Part shown: positions 43,485 through 53,900 of the stretch, piece by piece
How the letters are laid out: the number at the start of each line of letters is the position of its first letter
How positions within the stretch are numbered: the first letter of the stretch is position 1
From: Heterocephalus glaber
Taxonomy: Eukaryota; Chordata; Mammalia; Rodentia; Bathyergidae
NCBI RefSeq assembly: GCF_000247695.1
Contig: NW_004624747.1
Span: 13,043,383-13,107,382 of the forward strand
Direction of reading: 5' to 3'
DNA length: 64,000 nt
Notes under the pieces: model-generated
Told to the model about the DNA's origin: nothing
The model's input: the letters and a program-made list of their open reading frames with translations, nothing else
Database searches by the model: none
Position numbers and translations under genes: made by a program

Positions 43485-43668
43485 GTGTGTGTGGTAGTGG
43501 GGATTGGACCTGGGGCCTTCCACTGAACTACACCCCAGCCCTTTTGAATTTTTTTCATTATTTTGAGATAGGGTCTTGTTGAGTCACTAAGTTGCCCAAC
43601 CTGGGCTTCAGCTTGCAATCTCCCTGCCTCAGCCTCCCAGAGTGCTGGGATCACCATGCCTGGACTGA
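43485..43668 (-). repeat. Older B1+ID composite SINE
   Basis: GTGGGGATTGGACCTGGGG then GATAGGGTCTTGTTGAGTC; preceded by a short GT run. Confidence 0.75.
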
Positions 43669-43689
43669 TCCTCTTTTCCTTTTTTTTTT

Positions 43690-43825
43690 TTTTTAAATCA
43701 GAACATGTTTGCAGTACACAATAATTACATTCATCGTGAGGAATTGGTACATGTGCACAACACATCTTAACTCTTTTTACATCTCTTTCCCTTCTCTTCC
43801 CTCCCCCTTGATCCCTCTATTCTTA
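43690..43825 (-). mobile_element. L1 3'UTR fragment, antisense
   Basis: GAACATGTTTGCAGTACACA, CATTCATCGTGAGGAATTGG and the pyrimidine tract are the reverse of the L1 end at 44090-44222. Confidence 0.55.
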
Positions 43826-43915
43826 ATTTTATTTATTTATTTTGGTCCCGGGGATCGAACTCAGGACCTTGTGCTTTCGAGGCAGGCGCGGTGCCACTGA
43901 GCTAAATCCCCAGCC
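43826..43915 (-). repeat. ID-type SINE
   Basis: CGGTGCCAC variant with (TTTA)n tail side. Confidence 0.9.
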
Positions 43916-44059
43916 CAATCCTCTATCCTTGAAAGGGAAAACCATAACTTAACGTACGGGACAGTTCTCAAACTGTTTTGTCTCACAACCCATTTAGACT
44001 CTTAAATTGAAGATTGCAAAAGCACTTTTGTTTTTGAGGGTTACATCTATCAATATTTA

Positions 44060-44225
44060 CCATGGACTTATTACTGAGAAATGAGGGACCAAGAGATGGA
44101 GGAAGTGGGGGCGGGAGGGAAGGGGACGTAAAGAGAATTAAGACGAATTACACATATATGTACCAACTCCCCACGATGAATGTGTTCGCTATATATTACA
44201 TCTATGTACTAATAAAAATTGTTTG
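44060..44225 (+). mobile_element. L1 3'UTR fragment
   Basis: A G-rich tract, then CATATATGTACCAACTCCCC, CGATGAATGTGTTCGC and TACTAATAAAAATTG; same family as the end at 29400-29482. Confidence 0.6.
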
Positions 44226-44261
44226 AAAAACTTAAAAAACCAAATGTTTAAAACATATAAC

Positions 44262-44372
44262 TACAAGTAGGCATGGTCGCACACGTCTGATACTCGGAAG
44301 CTTGAGCCAGGAGGATGGCAAATTCAAGCCCAGCCTGGGCAACTTAAGTGAGATCCTGTCTCAAAAAATAAA
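44262..44372 (+). repeat. B1-type SINE
   Basis: GTAGGCATGGTCGCACACG ... GATCCTGTCTC. Confidence 0.72.
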
Positions 44373-44378
44373 AAGTGG

Positions 44379-44465
44379 AGGGGCCGGGAATTTAATTCAG
44401 TGGTTCAGCCGCCCGCCTTGCAAGCGCAAGGTCCTGAGTTTGATCCCCGCACCAAAAATAAAAAA
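44379..44465 (+). repeat. ID-type SINE
   Basis: A box mutated to TAATTCAGTGG; end CCCGCACC. Confidence 0.88.
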
Positions 44466-44496
44466 CCATACAACAACAACAACAAAACAACAAAAA

Positions 44497-44540
44497 GGGC
44501 TAGAGTTGTAGCTCATGGTAGAACTCCTCTGGGTTGTCTC
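44497..44540 (+). repeat. Older ID fragment
   Basis: GGGCTAGAGTTGTAGCTCA with truncated body. Confidence 0.45.
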
Positions 44541-44582
44541 TAGTTCCTTTCCCCTACCCCCACCCCCAAAACAGTACCTACA

Positions 44583-44668
44583 GCCGGGGATTTAGCTCAG
44601 TGGTTTCGCCGCCTGCTTCGCAAGTGCAAGGACCCGAGTTCGATCCCCGGTACCAAAACAAACAAAAA
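44583..44668 (+). repeat. ID-type SINE
   Basis: GTGGTTTCGCCGCCTGC, AAGGACCCGAG subfamily; near-intact; TACCTACAG on both sides. Confidence 0.93.
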
Positions 44669-44669
44669 A

Positions 44670-45410
44670 ACAATACCTACAGTTGCACCACCAGTCAGAG
44701 CAACGGTGTTGTCACATATCATAGCACCTGGACAACTTTACTGTTCATTCTTAAAGAATTAAAATGGCAAACAATATTTTATTACTATGAAAGTAATTTT
44801 GAAGTCGGGGACTCTCTAAACAGAGTCTTGGAAATCTCAGTGATCCCTAGGCCACATTCTGAGAAACGCTGACACGGGAAAAAAAATGATAGAAGAAAAC
44901 ACACTATTTGACACATATTCTCTCTCGATGTTGGATAATTTATTTTTATTTGCTTTTTCGTATTTTCTGTTTAAAGATTGGCAAATACAGTGACCTCGTA
45001 TTGTTCGTGGATATAATAAAAACGTGCCAATCAACCGGTTCCATATACGACTACTGAAAGGCCCAAAGAGTAATAGCATGTTTGGCTATAAGAAGAAAAA
45101 CCAAAAAAAAAAAAACCCCAAAAAAAACCAAAAAAAAAAAAAGGAAAGAAAGAAGAAAAACCGAGCTCTAACCTGAGAAAAAGGGTGCGATTTCTCGTGT
45201 GTCAATCCTTGGGCTTCAAGTGGTGGATCTTGGCCTCAAAAGTACCGCTATCTATCTTGGGGAGAGAATACAAGTACGTACATACAGAACTCAAACGCTG
45301 CGGGGGCTCGTCCGTATTGTAAACTCCAGCGTGGAGCAGAAACTCCCAATACCGCCACAAGCCACTCAATTGCTGAGTCCAGCCCCCACACAACTAAATT
45401 TAAGGATCTT
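44670..45410. other. POP5 upstream flank
   Basis: Contains an (A)n/(AACC)n tract at 45100-45145 and otherwise single-copy sequence. The 88-codon open frame at 45199-45465 overlaps the promoter and lacks family motifs. Confidence 0.5.
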
Positions 45411-45615
45411 AGAAGAACGCATGCGCCATTACAAACGCGGAGAGGCGGAGCTTGAAGAAGACTGACGCAGGGCTCGACCTCTCAATTTTCTAGCTCCGCC
45501 CCCATACTGTCTTCCTCTCTGAGTGGCTGCAAGGCTGTAGAGGCAAACTTCCCATTGGCCGGTGGTGGGAGCGACATCCGGGGTACAAGTCTGGCCGGCT
45601 GGCCTTGAAGTAGCC
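45410..45615 (+). promoter_or_regulatory. POP5: POP5 promoter (TATA-less)
   Basis: A CpG-rich stretch directly upstream of the POP5 ATG. It contains an NRF1-like palindrome (CGCATGCGCC at about 45419-45428), an inverted CCAAT box (ATTGG, 45554-45558) and an ETS-type CCGGATGT (minus strand, about 45573-45581). The AGCCATGG around the ATG resembles a YY1 site. There is no TATA box. This is typical of a housekeeping gene; the exact start is unknown. Confidence 0.6.
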
Positions 45616-45635
45616 ATGGTGCGGTTCAAGCACAG
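45616..45635 (+). CDS. POP5: POP5 coding exon 1
   Basis: Encodes MVRFKH plus two bases of the Arg7 codon. The ATG sits in GTAGCCATGG (strong Kozak) and the donor is CAG|GTAAGC. Confidence 0.95.
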
Positions 45636-47644
45636 GTAAGCTGATTTTTTAGGAACCCCTCGCAGTTACCCGTCCAGGATCCCGGCTTGCACTTACCTTC
45701 CTCTCACCTCCTCAGGTACCTTCTGTGTGAATTGGTGTCAGACGACCCCCGCTGCCGCCTAACTCTGGACGACCGAGTGCTGGGCTGCCTCGTGCGGGAC
45801 ACGATCGCCCGAGTACACGGGACTTTCGGCGCTGCCGCCTGCTCGATCGGCTTCGCAGGTGCGAGGACACTGGGGGAACCCGAATGGACAGCGGGCTTTG
45901 GAAGGCAGGCACCATAAGAGGGAGAAAGAAAGGTCCTGAGAGACTCCTGGAGCGGCGGGGCGCCCGGGATCCGAGCGGAGGTCTAAAGTTGGGCAGAGTG
46001 AAAAGGAGGGGCCTAAGCCGGGCGTGGTGGCGCACGCCTGTAATCCCAGCACTCGGGAAGCTGAGGCAGGAGGATCGTCATGAGTTCGAGGCCAGCCTGG
46101 GCTACATAGTGAGACCCCCCCCCATCTCAAAAAAAAAAAAAAAAACCAAAAAAAAAAGCAGGAGCCGGGAGGCAGTGGGACTTTGGGCAAGAATCTTCTC
46201 TATACCTGTTTGATGTTTGTATCATGGGGATTGCTATTGAATTTAATAGGTTAAGAGAGTTGGTGTATCGTTCCTAACAAGGTTACCTGACTGGTTACAT
46301 GTTGCCAAAATTACCCCCTAAAAAGCCTTTGAGCCCAGCATGGTGGTGCATGCCTATAATTCCAGCACCTAGGAGGCTGAGGTAGTAGGATCACCTGAGT
46401 TCTAGGACACCCTGAACTACATAGGGAGACCTTGTCTTTAAAAAAAGAAAAAGCCTTTGAGAGCCGAAGTACTGAATGCAGGGTTGTGTATATGTAAAAA
46501 CTGATGAACTGAAGCAGGGCCCGACCCCCTCTCCTTTAAAATTTGTGCCTTTAGGGCTGGGGATTTAGCTCAGTGGTTCCCGGCGCCTGCCTTGCAAGCG
46601 CAAGGTCCTGAGTTTGATCCCCGGTGCCAAATAAAATAAAATAAAATAAAATTTGTGCCTTTACCATAAACCCAAACCTGAATCTTGAAGAATTACATGA
46701 AGCAGGCATAATTCCCTTACTTCAGGTGAGACTCAGCTGTCTACTAAGAACCTACAGTGCCCAACTCCAACAAAACTGCTGCTTTTTCAGTTTTGGGTTT
46801 TTTTTCCTGAGTGAAGATGAATCTCCTCTCACCCCATTTACATAGTGACTATGAGAGTATTTTAGATCCTAAATTAATTCACCAGGCCTGAGTGGAGTGT
46901 AAGGCACTGGCCCCTCCACCATCATGGCTTGTCCTTAAAAGTTTTTTCCTCCCTCTTCAGGCATGTTTTTACTTAACTCATGTATCCTCTGAAATGCCAC
47001 TTGCCTGGGGCAGTCTGTCACATAGGGTATTTCCCTGAGATTATTAACCTGATGTTTTTCTTTCTGCTGTAGTTCGATACCTCAACGTCTATACTGGAAT
47101 AGTGCTACTTCGATGCCGAAAAGAATTCTACCAGCTTGTGTGGTCAGCTCTTCCTTTCATCACATACTTGGAGAACAAAGGACACCGTTATCCTTGTTTT
47201 TTCAACACTTTGCATGTGGGAGGTAGGAGTAGCATGTAGATAGCTGGGTGGGTCTTCCTACTAGCCCACTAAGAACAAGGTACTTTTCCTCAGCTTTCAA
47301 AGTATTTTAGAAACCTTTCACAATCTGCTGACCACCACAAAAACTTTCCCATGCCAGGTACAATTAGAACATGTCAGAAGTTCCTGATTCAGTACAACAG
47401 GAGACAGCTGTTGATCTTGTTGCAGAACTGCACTGATGAAAGTAAGTGATCTTAGCTCAGTGCCCACCAGTGACTGAGCTTGTTCAGCTGAGATTACTCC
47501 CAAACGTCTCATCCTCTGCTCTGCCTTTGTCCAGGAGAGCGGGACACTATCCAGAAGTCTGTCACCAGAAGCTGTTTCCTAGAGGGGTCGTCGGGTGAGG
47601 AGCTTTCAGACGGTGGTGAGGAGGCCACTGAAACAATGGAGTGA
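45616..47644 (+). CDS. POP5: POP5, ribonuclease P/MRP protein subunit (complete, 5 coding exons)
   Basis: Joining 45616-45635, 45716-45858, 47073-47222, 47358-47441 and 47535-47644 gives 507 nt, 168 residues plus stop, with all junctions GT-AG and phases consistent. The protein starts MVRFKHRYLLCELVSDDPR and contains GTFGAAACSIGFAVRYLN, FYQLVWSALPFITYLENKG and RTCQKFLIQYNRRQLLILLQ, the conserved body of the Rpp14/Pop5 family. It ends in an acidic tail (GEELSDGGEEATETME) a few residues longer than the human 163-residue protein as I remember it. Pop5 is a core protein of nuclear RNase P, which trims pre-tRNA 5' leaders, and of RNase MRP, which acts in pre-rRNA processing. At the exon 4/5 junction the split codon is AGA (Arg) where I recall Gly in human. 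Intron 2 (1.2 kb) holds three SINEs. Confidence 0.97.
45716..45858 (+). CDS. POP5: POP5 coding exon 2
   Basis: Begins after CCTCAG, encodes residues YLLCELVSDDPR through CSIGFA and ends GCAG|GTGCGA. It carries the conserved hydrophobic strand and the VRDTIARVHG helix. Confidence 0.96.
46016..46145 (+). repeat. B1-type SINE in POP5 intron 2
   Basis: AGCCGGGCGTGGTGGCGCAC retains its CpGs, so it is among the youngest B1 copies here. Confidence 0.88.
46331..46448 (+). repeat. B1-type SINE in POP5 intron 2
   Basis: AAAAGCCTTTGAG on both sides. Confidence 0.85.
46556..46650 (+). repeat. ID-type SINE in POP5 intron 2
   Basis: Sense to POP5; AAATAA-repeat tail; AAAATTTGTGCCTTTA on both sides. Confidence 0.93.
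47073..47222 (+). CDS. POP5: POP5 coding exon 3
   Basis: Acceptor CTGCTGTAG; encodes VRYLNVYTGIVLLRCRK to NTLHVGG; donor GGAG|GTAGGA, with G at donor position +4 and a weak downstream match. Confidence 0.95.
47358..47441 (+). CDS. POP5: POP5 coding exon 4
   Basis: Acceptor ATGCCAG; encodes TIRTCQKFLIQYNRRQLLIL to CTDE; donor GAAA|GTAAGT. Confidence 0.95.
47535..47644 (+). CDS. POP5: POP5 coding exon 5 and stop
   Basis: Acceptor TTGTCCAG; encodes ERDTIQKSVTRSCFLEG and the acidic C-terminus; TGA at 47642-47644. No AATAAA or ATTAAA occurs in the next 290 bases. Confidence 0.95.
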
Positions 47645-47936
47645 ACGCTGCTTGCCACACAGCAGGCTGTACTGTGCCAAGCCCACTTGAGGAACTGGAC
47701 CTTTTAGGGGGCAGGAGCAGCATCTACAGTTCTCCCGACTGGAGGACTCCAACCAGGGGACAAATGACCAGCTTCACATGGAAGACTTAAAACTGGTTTC
47801 TTGTGTCTAGCATCCCCTGGGTAAATGGTTGTGTAGGTGTGAAGCTCTGTAGACATCTTTTAGATCTAAATGCTTGGATGAGAGTAGGCTGAGTAAGTGT
47901 ATAACCTTTGGGATAAGTTCCAAAACTGTTACGGTT
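47645..47936 (+). other. POP5: POP5 3' untranslated region (presumed)
   Basis: Unique sequence after the stop with no canonical poly(A) hexamer. The first AATAAA downstream on this strand lies inside an LTR at 48334-48339, so the true 3' end is open. Confidence 0.5.
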
Positions 47937-48392
47937 TATAACTAGAGGTTCCCCAGAAACCTCAAGGGCTCATAGGTGGGGGGCTTTTGGGAGGTGACTG
48001 ATTATGGATGTGATACTCATCGGCGGCTTAGTCCACTGTTGAGTTTATAACTAGATAGGGGATTAAGAGGTGAAGTGTGGTCAGAGGTAGTTCACCTAGG
48101 GTGTGCCCAGAAAGGGCAATCTACCCACCTCCTTCCTTCATCCTTTTTTTGGTACTGGGAATCAAACTCAGGACCTTGAGCTTGCCAGGCAGGTGCTGCA
48201 CCGCCGAGCTACATCTCCAGCCCTCCTTCCTTGATCTTTGCTTCCCCACGGCCATACCATGAGGTGTTTCTCTGCCATGCCTCCCTGCCTTGGAGCCAGC
48301 CTACTATTAATTGAAACCTCTACAAACAGCCAAAATAAACCTTTCTCGCAGTTGTGGGTGTCAGGTATTGTGTCCCAGCAACAGGGCTTACA
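47937..48392 (+). mobile_element. Solo LTR, ERVL-MaLR-like, sense to POP5
   Basis: Starts TGTTACGGTTT and ends near AGCAACAGGGCTTACA. The 3' part (AAACCTCTACAAACAGCC, AATAAA at 48334-48339, GGTATTGTGTCCCAGCAAC) is typical of rodent MaLR LTRs. Split by an ID SINE at 48143-48222. Its AATAAA is the first canonical poly(A) signal downstream of POP5. Confidence 0.6.
48143..48222 (-). repeat. ID-type SINE in solo LTR
   Basis: CTCCTTCCTTCATC / CTCCTTCCTTGATC flanks. Confidence 0.92.
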
Positions 48393-48607
48393 GAATTTAT
48401 GCTTGACCAAGTCTCTTTCTTCATCTACAGCCCTGGCCTTGGTGAGAAGACTGGCTCCTTGTGTGATGAGTTTTAAATATTTAAAACTTGAGGCTTTGTA
48501 CCTCCAATCTCCAAGTTGGAGCCTAAGCAAAACAAGTCACTTGTAGAGGTATTAGTGAGAAATAGTAACTAAATTTTGCACAGATCTATTTGCAGTCTTG
48601 GAGTTGT

Positions 48608-48768
48608 TTTTTTTTGGAGGGGAGCAGAACCTGAGGATTTGAACACGGGGCCTTCACACTGAGCTTTATCTCCACTTTCATGTTCAGACAGCCCAAGATG
48701 GGCTCAAACTTGTGGTCTTCCTGCCTCCCAGTGCTGGGATTTCAGGTGTGGACCACACCAGGCCTAGC
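48608..48768 (-). repeat. Older B1+ID composite SINE
   Basis: GATTTGAACACGGGGCC then CAGTGCTGGGATTTCAGG. Confidence 0.65.
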
Positions 48769-48774
48769 TCAGTC

Positions 48775-48911
48775 TCAGTATAGTAAGTCCCCAACTTGGG
48801 AACATTTGAGTTGCGAACTTTCACAGGTATACTGTACAAGACTCACTTTGTTGGCTTACAAATGAACCTGACTTCCGAACAATTCTCCCAGAACAGAACT
48901 TGTTCATAAGG
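48775..48911. mobile_element. Tigger-like DNA transposon fragment
   Basis: Contains AAGTCCCCAACTTGGGAAC, GAGTTGCGAAC and AGAACTTGTTCATAAG, characteristic of decayed Tigger-type elements. Family assignment is from memory. Confidence 0.4.
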
Positions 48912-48989
48912 CGGTAATGGCCACTTTTACAGCTTTCAGTGATACAAATAGCCTGCTGTGACATTTGTGCCATAGGTTCACTACCACTG
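48912..48989 (+). mobile_element. hAT-like MITE, copy B (78 bp)
   Basis: Shares AGCTTTCA.TGATA and GTGCCATAGGTT with copy A in the same orientation and ends in CACTG. The flanking octamers TCATAAGG / CTATAGGG differ only by transitions. Its left end abuts a Tigger-like fragment. Confidence 0.5.
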
Positions 48990-49060
48990 CTATAGGGCTG
49001 TATACATACTAGATTCTTTACCAATACTAACCAGGTGACTTGGTAAGAAATGTAGCTTTT

Positions 49061-49235
49061 GTCCAGGAGTGGTGATGTGCCCCTGTAATCTGTTATCTCA
49101 GAGGCTGAGGCAGGAAAATTGCAGATGCAAGCCAGCCTGGGCAATTTAGCAAGATCTTGTCTCAAAATAAAAGGGGCTAGGAATGTAACTCATTGTGAGG
49201 CCCTGGGTTCGATCCCTAGTACCACAGAAAAAATT
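49061..49235 (+). repeat. Older B1+ID composite SINE (sense)
   Basis: B1 half (AGGCTGAGGCAGGAAAATTG ... CTTGTCTCAAAATAAAA) followed directly by an ID half (GGGGCTAGGAATGTAACTC ... GGGTTCGATCCCTAGTACC). This is the clearest view of the dimer order. Confidence 0.8.
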
Positions 49236-49395
49236 TTTTTGCATGGGGGAGTGGGTGTGGCATCTCTAGGATCTGTTTTTTCTGTAATAAAAGGATGTCA
49301 CTCAAAATATTTTCTGGTCTGTAACAATCTGTGATTTTTGGCTTCAGTGTGCCCCTTATGTCTGAATTGGAACACCTTCATTTACCCTGGAGAAT

Positions 49396-49477
49396 TTTTT
49401 TGGTACCGGAGATTGAACTCGGGATCTTGTGCTTGTGAGGTAGGTGGCAGAACCACTGAGCCAATTACCAAGCCCTA
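49396..49477 (-). repeat. ID-type SINE
   Basis: ACCCTGGAGAATTT on both sides. Confidence 0.92.
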
Positions 49478-49635
49478 ACCCTGGAGAATTTCTGACCCAA
49501 AATTTCTCAAAAATGGCAAGTAAAGCTAAGCTCTGCTTTAGGCCTGACACCAGAGAAAACAAGTCCACAGGGGCAGAACTGCTCAAACTCATAGTAGCTG
49601 TTATTTTAACCTAAATTTCAAAGTCTGTGCTGCCG

Positions 49636-49720
49636 GGCTGGGGATTTAGCTCAGTGGCACCATGCCTGGCTCACAAGCACAAGGTCCTGAGTTTGATCCC
49701 TGGTACCAAAATAAAAACAA
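49636..49720 (+). repeat. ID-type SINE
   Basis: GTGGCACCATGCCTGG variant; GTCTGTGCTGCC / GTATGTGCTGCC flanks. Confidence 0.92.
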
Positions 49721-50125
49721 GACCAAAAAAGTATGTGCTGCCAAAGTGATCACTTTAACCTAAATTTAAGAACTGGGGGAAAAAAACCCCAGACTTGTCT
49801 AGCTGACCTGTGATGAACTTTTAAAACACCAAGAAGTAAACCTTGTGTTTGCATGTGATTTATTGCAACTGTGCTTTTTACATTCTAGTACACCTAGAGG
49901 TCACTTTATTAAGCAGCAAAATAATTCATATCACGCAAATTCAGCTGAAACCAAGGCATAAGAAAGCTGCTGCAGACAAAAAAGGCACAACTCCAGGTGT
50001 GCTAGAATCCTGTTTCTACAACTCGGGCCACTGTCATATAAGCTTGATTTGAATGAGGAATGGCAGGTCTTAGTGATAATTACAGCTTTCCTTACCAAGG
50101 ACAGGTTTAAGGGGCAGAGCTCTCC
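49721..50125. other. POP5-RNF10 intergenic space
   Basis: Single-copy AT-rich sequence; no gene or repeat recognised. Confidence 0.5.
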
Positions 50126-50180
50126 ACATAGGCGCTAGGGGTTGAATCCAGAGGTTTCACAATGAGCTACATTCCCAGTC
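50125..50180 (-). repeat. Older ID fragment
   Basis: CTAGGGGTTGAATCCAGAG ... GAGCTACATTCCCAGTC. Confidence 0.55.
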
Positions 50181-50192
50181 TTTTATTTTTAT

Positions 50193-50289
50193 TTTTATTT
50201 ATTTTTGGTACCGGGGATTGAACTCAGGACCTTGTGCTTGCGAGGCAGGCGGCAAAGCGGCGGAACCACTGAACTAAATCCCTGGCCCC
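50193..50289 (-). repeat. ID-type SINE with internal duplication
   Basis: GCGGCAAAGCGGCGGAACC shows a short duplication; CAGTCTTTTATTTTT on both sides. Confidence 0.92.
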
Positions 50290-50300
50290 AGTCTTTTATT

Positions 50301-50385
50301 TTTGAGACAAAGCCTAAGTTACTAAATTGCCCAGGCTGGACTCAAATTTGCAATCCTTTATCACCCTCCCAGAGTGCTATTTCTA
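50301..50385 (-). repeat. B1-type SINE, truncated
   Basis: TTACTAAATTGCCCAGGCTG ... CCCTCCCAGAGTGCT. Confidence 0.6.
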
Positions 50386-50440
50386 TTTCTTTAATAAGAA
50401 CTGGGCAGGCAGGAAAGATTCGACTATTTTTAAAGAAAAG

Positions 50441-50521
50441 GGCTGGGGATTTAGCTCAGTGGCACCGTGCCTGCTTTGCAAGCCCAACATCCTCAGTTCG
50501 ATCCCTGTACAAAAACAAAAA
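50441..50521 (+). repeat. ID-type SINE
   Basis: GTGGCACCGTGCCTGC variant, just beyond the RNF10 3' end. Confidence 0.9.
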
Positions 50522-50714
50522 GACAAACTGATGGGTGCACTGAGAGACCAGGAAGGCCTGACACATGCTGCCACAGTAGAGCAGTGCTATACCACTAGTT
50601 TGAGCTGCTCCGATGGATGCTAAAAAGGGGCTCGAACTTAATTTTGGGTTGAGACAAATACTATACATGGGTCAAAAGACTAAACTGGCCACAAATTAAA
50701 ATCTTGGCAGGAAG

Positions 50715-50931
50715 AAAGCTCTTCTGAGTGTCAATACTTTATTTTGGTGTAAAGATGGGAAGCTGGAAAATACACTGTATTTAAAATTTGCTTGGTTCCC
50801 TCTCACATGTGGAAACCCCCTCCCCCCACCCAAGCTAATCTGTTCAAACTCAAATACTTAAAAATTACAGCAGCAAAACGAAAGCACGAAAAAAAGAAAA
50901 CCAGATGAGAAGGTAGCCTGGGCCAGTAGTG
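50715..50931 (-). other. RNF10: RNF10 3' untranslated region with AATAAA
   Basis: About 200 bases after the stop. The only canonical hexamer is AATAAA on the minus strand at 50743-50738, so cleavage is expected near 50715-50725. Confidence 0.7.
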
Positions 50932-53900
50932 TCACTTGGTATGGACGACTGAGGTGCTGAACAGGAGCTTCTGTTTCTGTTTTTTCCTTTTCTTTCCTCC
51001 TTTTTCTTCTAAAGAGAAACAGAAAGAAAACTCACTTAGCTTACAGAATATCACCCTTAGGTCCTGGCCTTTTCAGTATTAAAGTGTTAGCAGGGTCTGG
51101 AATTAGACTGCCTGGATTTAAATACTAGTCATAGCATACACTATGTACTGTCTTTGGGCAAGTCACTTTACCTCCCTAGACTTTAGTTTGTCTGTAACTT
51201 GAGATTTACACCCATTTAATATGGTTCTGGGAAAATAAAATTAGCACAATGCTAGGCATATAAAGCACACCATAAACATGTTTCTTGGTACCAGGGATAG
51301 AACTCAGGACCTTGCACTTTCGAGGCAGGCGCCAGAACCACTGACCCAAATCCAAGGCCAAACATCATTCCTGTCTAATTGTGCAGACCTCAGAGTGGGG
51401 GTGGGCACTGAACCTGCCTTTTTTATGAACCAGTCTTTCCCAACTCAATATTCTAATGTACAGGCAGGATCATCTCATCAATACTGGAAGAAAAGAGCTC
51501 CTCAGAACTTCATTTCCAGGCTTCAAGAATTAATCCGGGGGCCTGGGATTCAGCTCAATGGTTCGGCCACCTGCCTCACAAGCGCAAGGTCCAGAGTTCG
51601 ATCCCAGTACAAAAAAAAAAAATTAAACTGGGGCAGTAAACAGATGCTATATGACTAACATATAAAGTGGAACATTAACACTCAAGTATGTCGAAGACTG
51701 AGACAGACTCAGAGCGGAAAGAGCCTGACCAATCCAGGTATCCACTAGATGCAGGTAGCAATGACAATACATGTGTGGTAAGTAAACAAGCCCTATGCTG
51801 AGGACTCCAGTTCTCTGCCTTTACCAGAGAGGGGATCTGAAGTAGCTGGTGTGTCCAGTTTCATGAAGGCTGCTTCAATAGCTTGGCTGAAAGAATTCTG
51901 GAAACTGGGTACAGGAACGCGGTCAGAGTTATCACTCTCTCCATCACTGTCCATAGGGGCAGGAGGAACTAAGCTATTCTCATCTAAAAAACAAAACAAA
52001 CCAGTGTTAGAATTCTAGAGCTTTTATTGCAAGGAGCCAAACTTACCCTTCACCAGCAGACCCTTCTCACCTTTCTTTGGAGTTTTGGGCCACACATCTG
52101 CTTTTGCTTTTCCAACCCTCAGCATCTGCCAAAGTGGGAAGAGGAAATGAATTTAAGAATCTGTTCTAACTTTTTTCCTAGATGCTCACCTTCACACTAA
52201 AATGGTTAGGCTAGGGGCACCAAAACCAACCATCACTTTTGAAGATTTGCCAAGCACTTTGTAACACACTCTTTCAGTCATGTCCTTTAGTGGTACCTCA
52301 GCTCATGAACGGCTCATGAAGTGTTTGGCAAAATTTTGTTTTTGTTCATAAACTCTGCATCAGGTGATGAACATGACTGTGGCCATCTTTTCCAGAATCG
52401 TGGAATGAGTTAAATTTGTGAACCGAGGTACCACACTGTATATAGCAACTAATGGAAATGACAGTGCAACCCATAAGGTGGTAAAGCCTAAATTTCTCTG
52501 TTCCTTAGGAAATGAGTAAGAAACATTGTATCTATATGGTATGTGTAAAAGCTTCTCACTCAGGTTCTCAAGTTAGCAACACTAATTTGATAAACTTTGC
52601 TGCCTTTAAGACCCCTAAAAACATCAACCTGTTGGAATGAGCTATGTGTAGTAACCTCCAATTCTAAAACAAACCACCTGAGTATTGACCTTCCATAACT
52701 AAAAATTAAACCTTATCCTGGGGCTGCGGATTTAGCTCAGTGGTTCTGCTGCCTGCCTCATAAGCGCAAGGTCCTGAGTTCAATCCCTGGTACAAGAAAA
52801 AAAAAATACCTTATCCTGAAATAGCCCAACAGCATTCATTACCCTTGTAGTCTTTGCTTTTCCTATAGCTCCTTAATCATTAATTTTTAGATTCATTCAT
52901 AGACTATTAATTTCTCTAAACCACAACAATCCTACCCTTGAGGAAAACTATCTTCATATCTCCTGGCTAAGGCCAGCTTTCCAGTTGCTGAGGGGCATTA
53001 TGAGTCCCATCTGCCAAATATGCCAGGCAACTCAGCAGGGTGCATTATATTCCTGGAAATTATCAAAAAAGCTTCCCACAGGATTGAAGTAGGAATCCCA
53101 CATCCTAAAGCATATTTCCCATAGTGACACATGCATTTCATTCAAGATGAATTGGGCTGATAGATGTTGGTTTCATTGACTAACCTTTACTTCTAATGTG
53201 TCCTCTTGATACTTGGGAGTGTATGTCCAAATAATATGCATCTGAATCTTTATAGTTTCTCTCACCCCCAAATCTGGTACTGGGGACCAGGGGCTCCTGT
53301 GTGCTAGGCAAGCACACACCCAGCTCACCTCCTTTAAAATTTTCAAACAGGATTTCACTAAATTGCCCAGGCTGGCTGCAAATTTGTGATCCTTCTGCCT
53401 CAGCCTCTCAAGTAGCTGGATTACAGGTATGCACCACCATGCCTAGCTTGACTCATCGTACTCTTAGGAAGTAATTAAAAGAGTATCATCTTTGATTTAT
53501 TCTTACCAAAAATGTTTTTTGGTTTTTTTTTTTCATTTTTTGTTTTGTTTTGGTACCAGGGATCAAACTTTTCATTGCGCTTGCACAGCAGGCGACGAAA
53601 CCACTGAGCTAAATCCCCGGCCCTACCAAAAATGTTTTAAGTGTTTGACCTGAATGAGGAAAACAATCAGATCCAAATTGTACCAAACTATAAAACCTAT
53701 AAAATGACTGGCCTGTATGTTTCAAAAATAACCACTTGAGGAATAGGGAAGGGGAGAGACTGGAAGAACTGTTATAGACCAAGGAAGCCAAACAGATATG
53801 ACAGCTCAATACAGTGAGTGATCTGATTATACCCTGAATTGAAAATAAAGGACACAGACAAATAGGGAGATACAAATGTGTACCACACGAGATATTGTAG

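Noticed and set aside
45199..45465. 88-codon frame upstream of POP5
   Set aside because: Overlaps the promoter, ends before the POP5 ATG and has no family resemblance.
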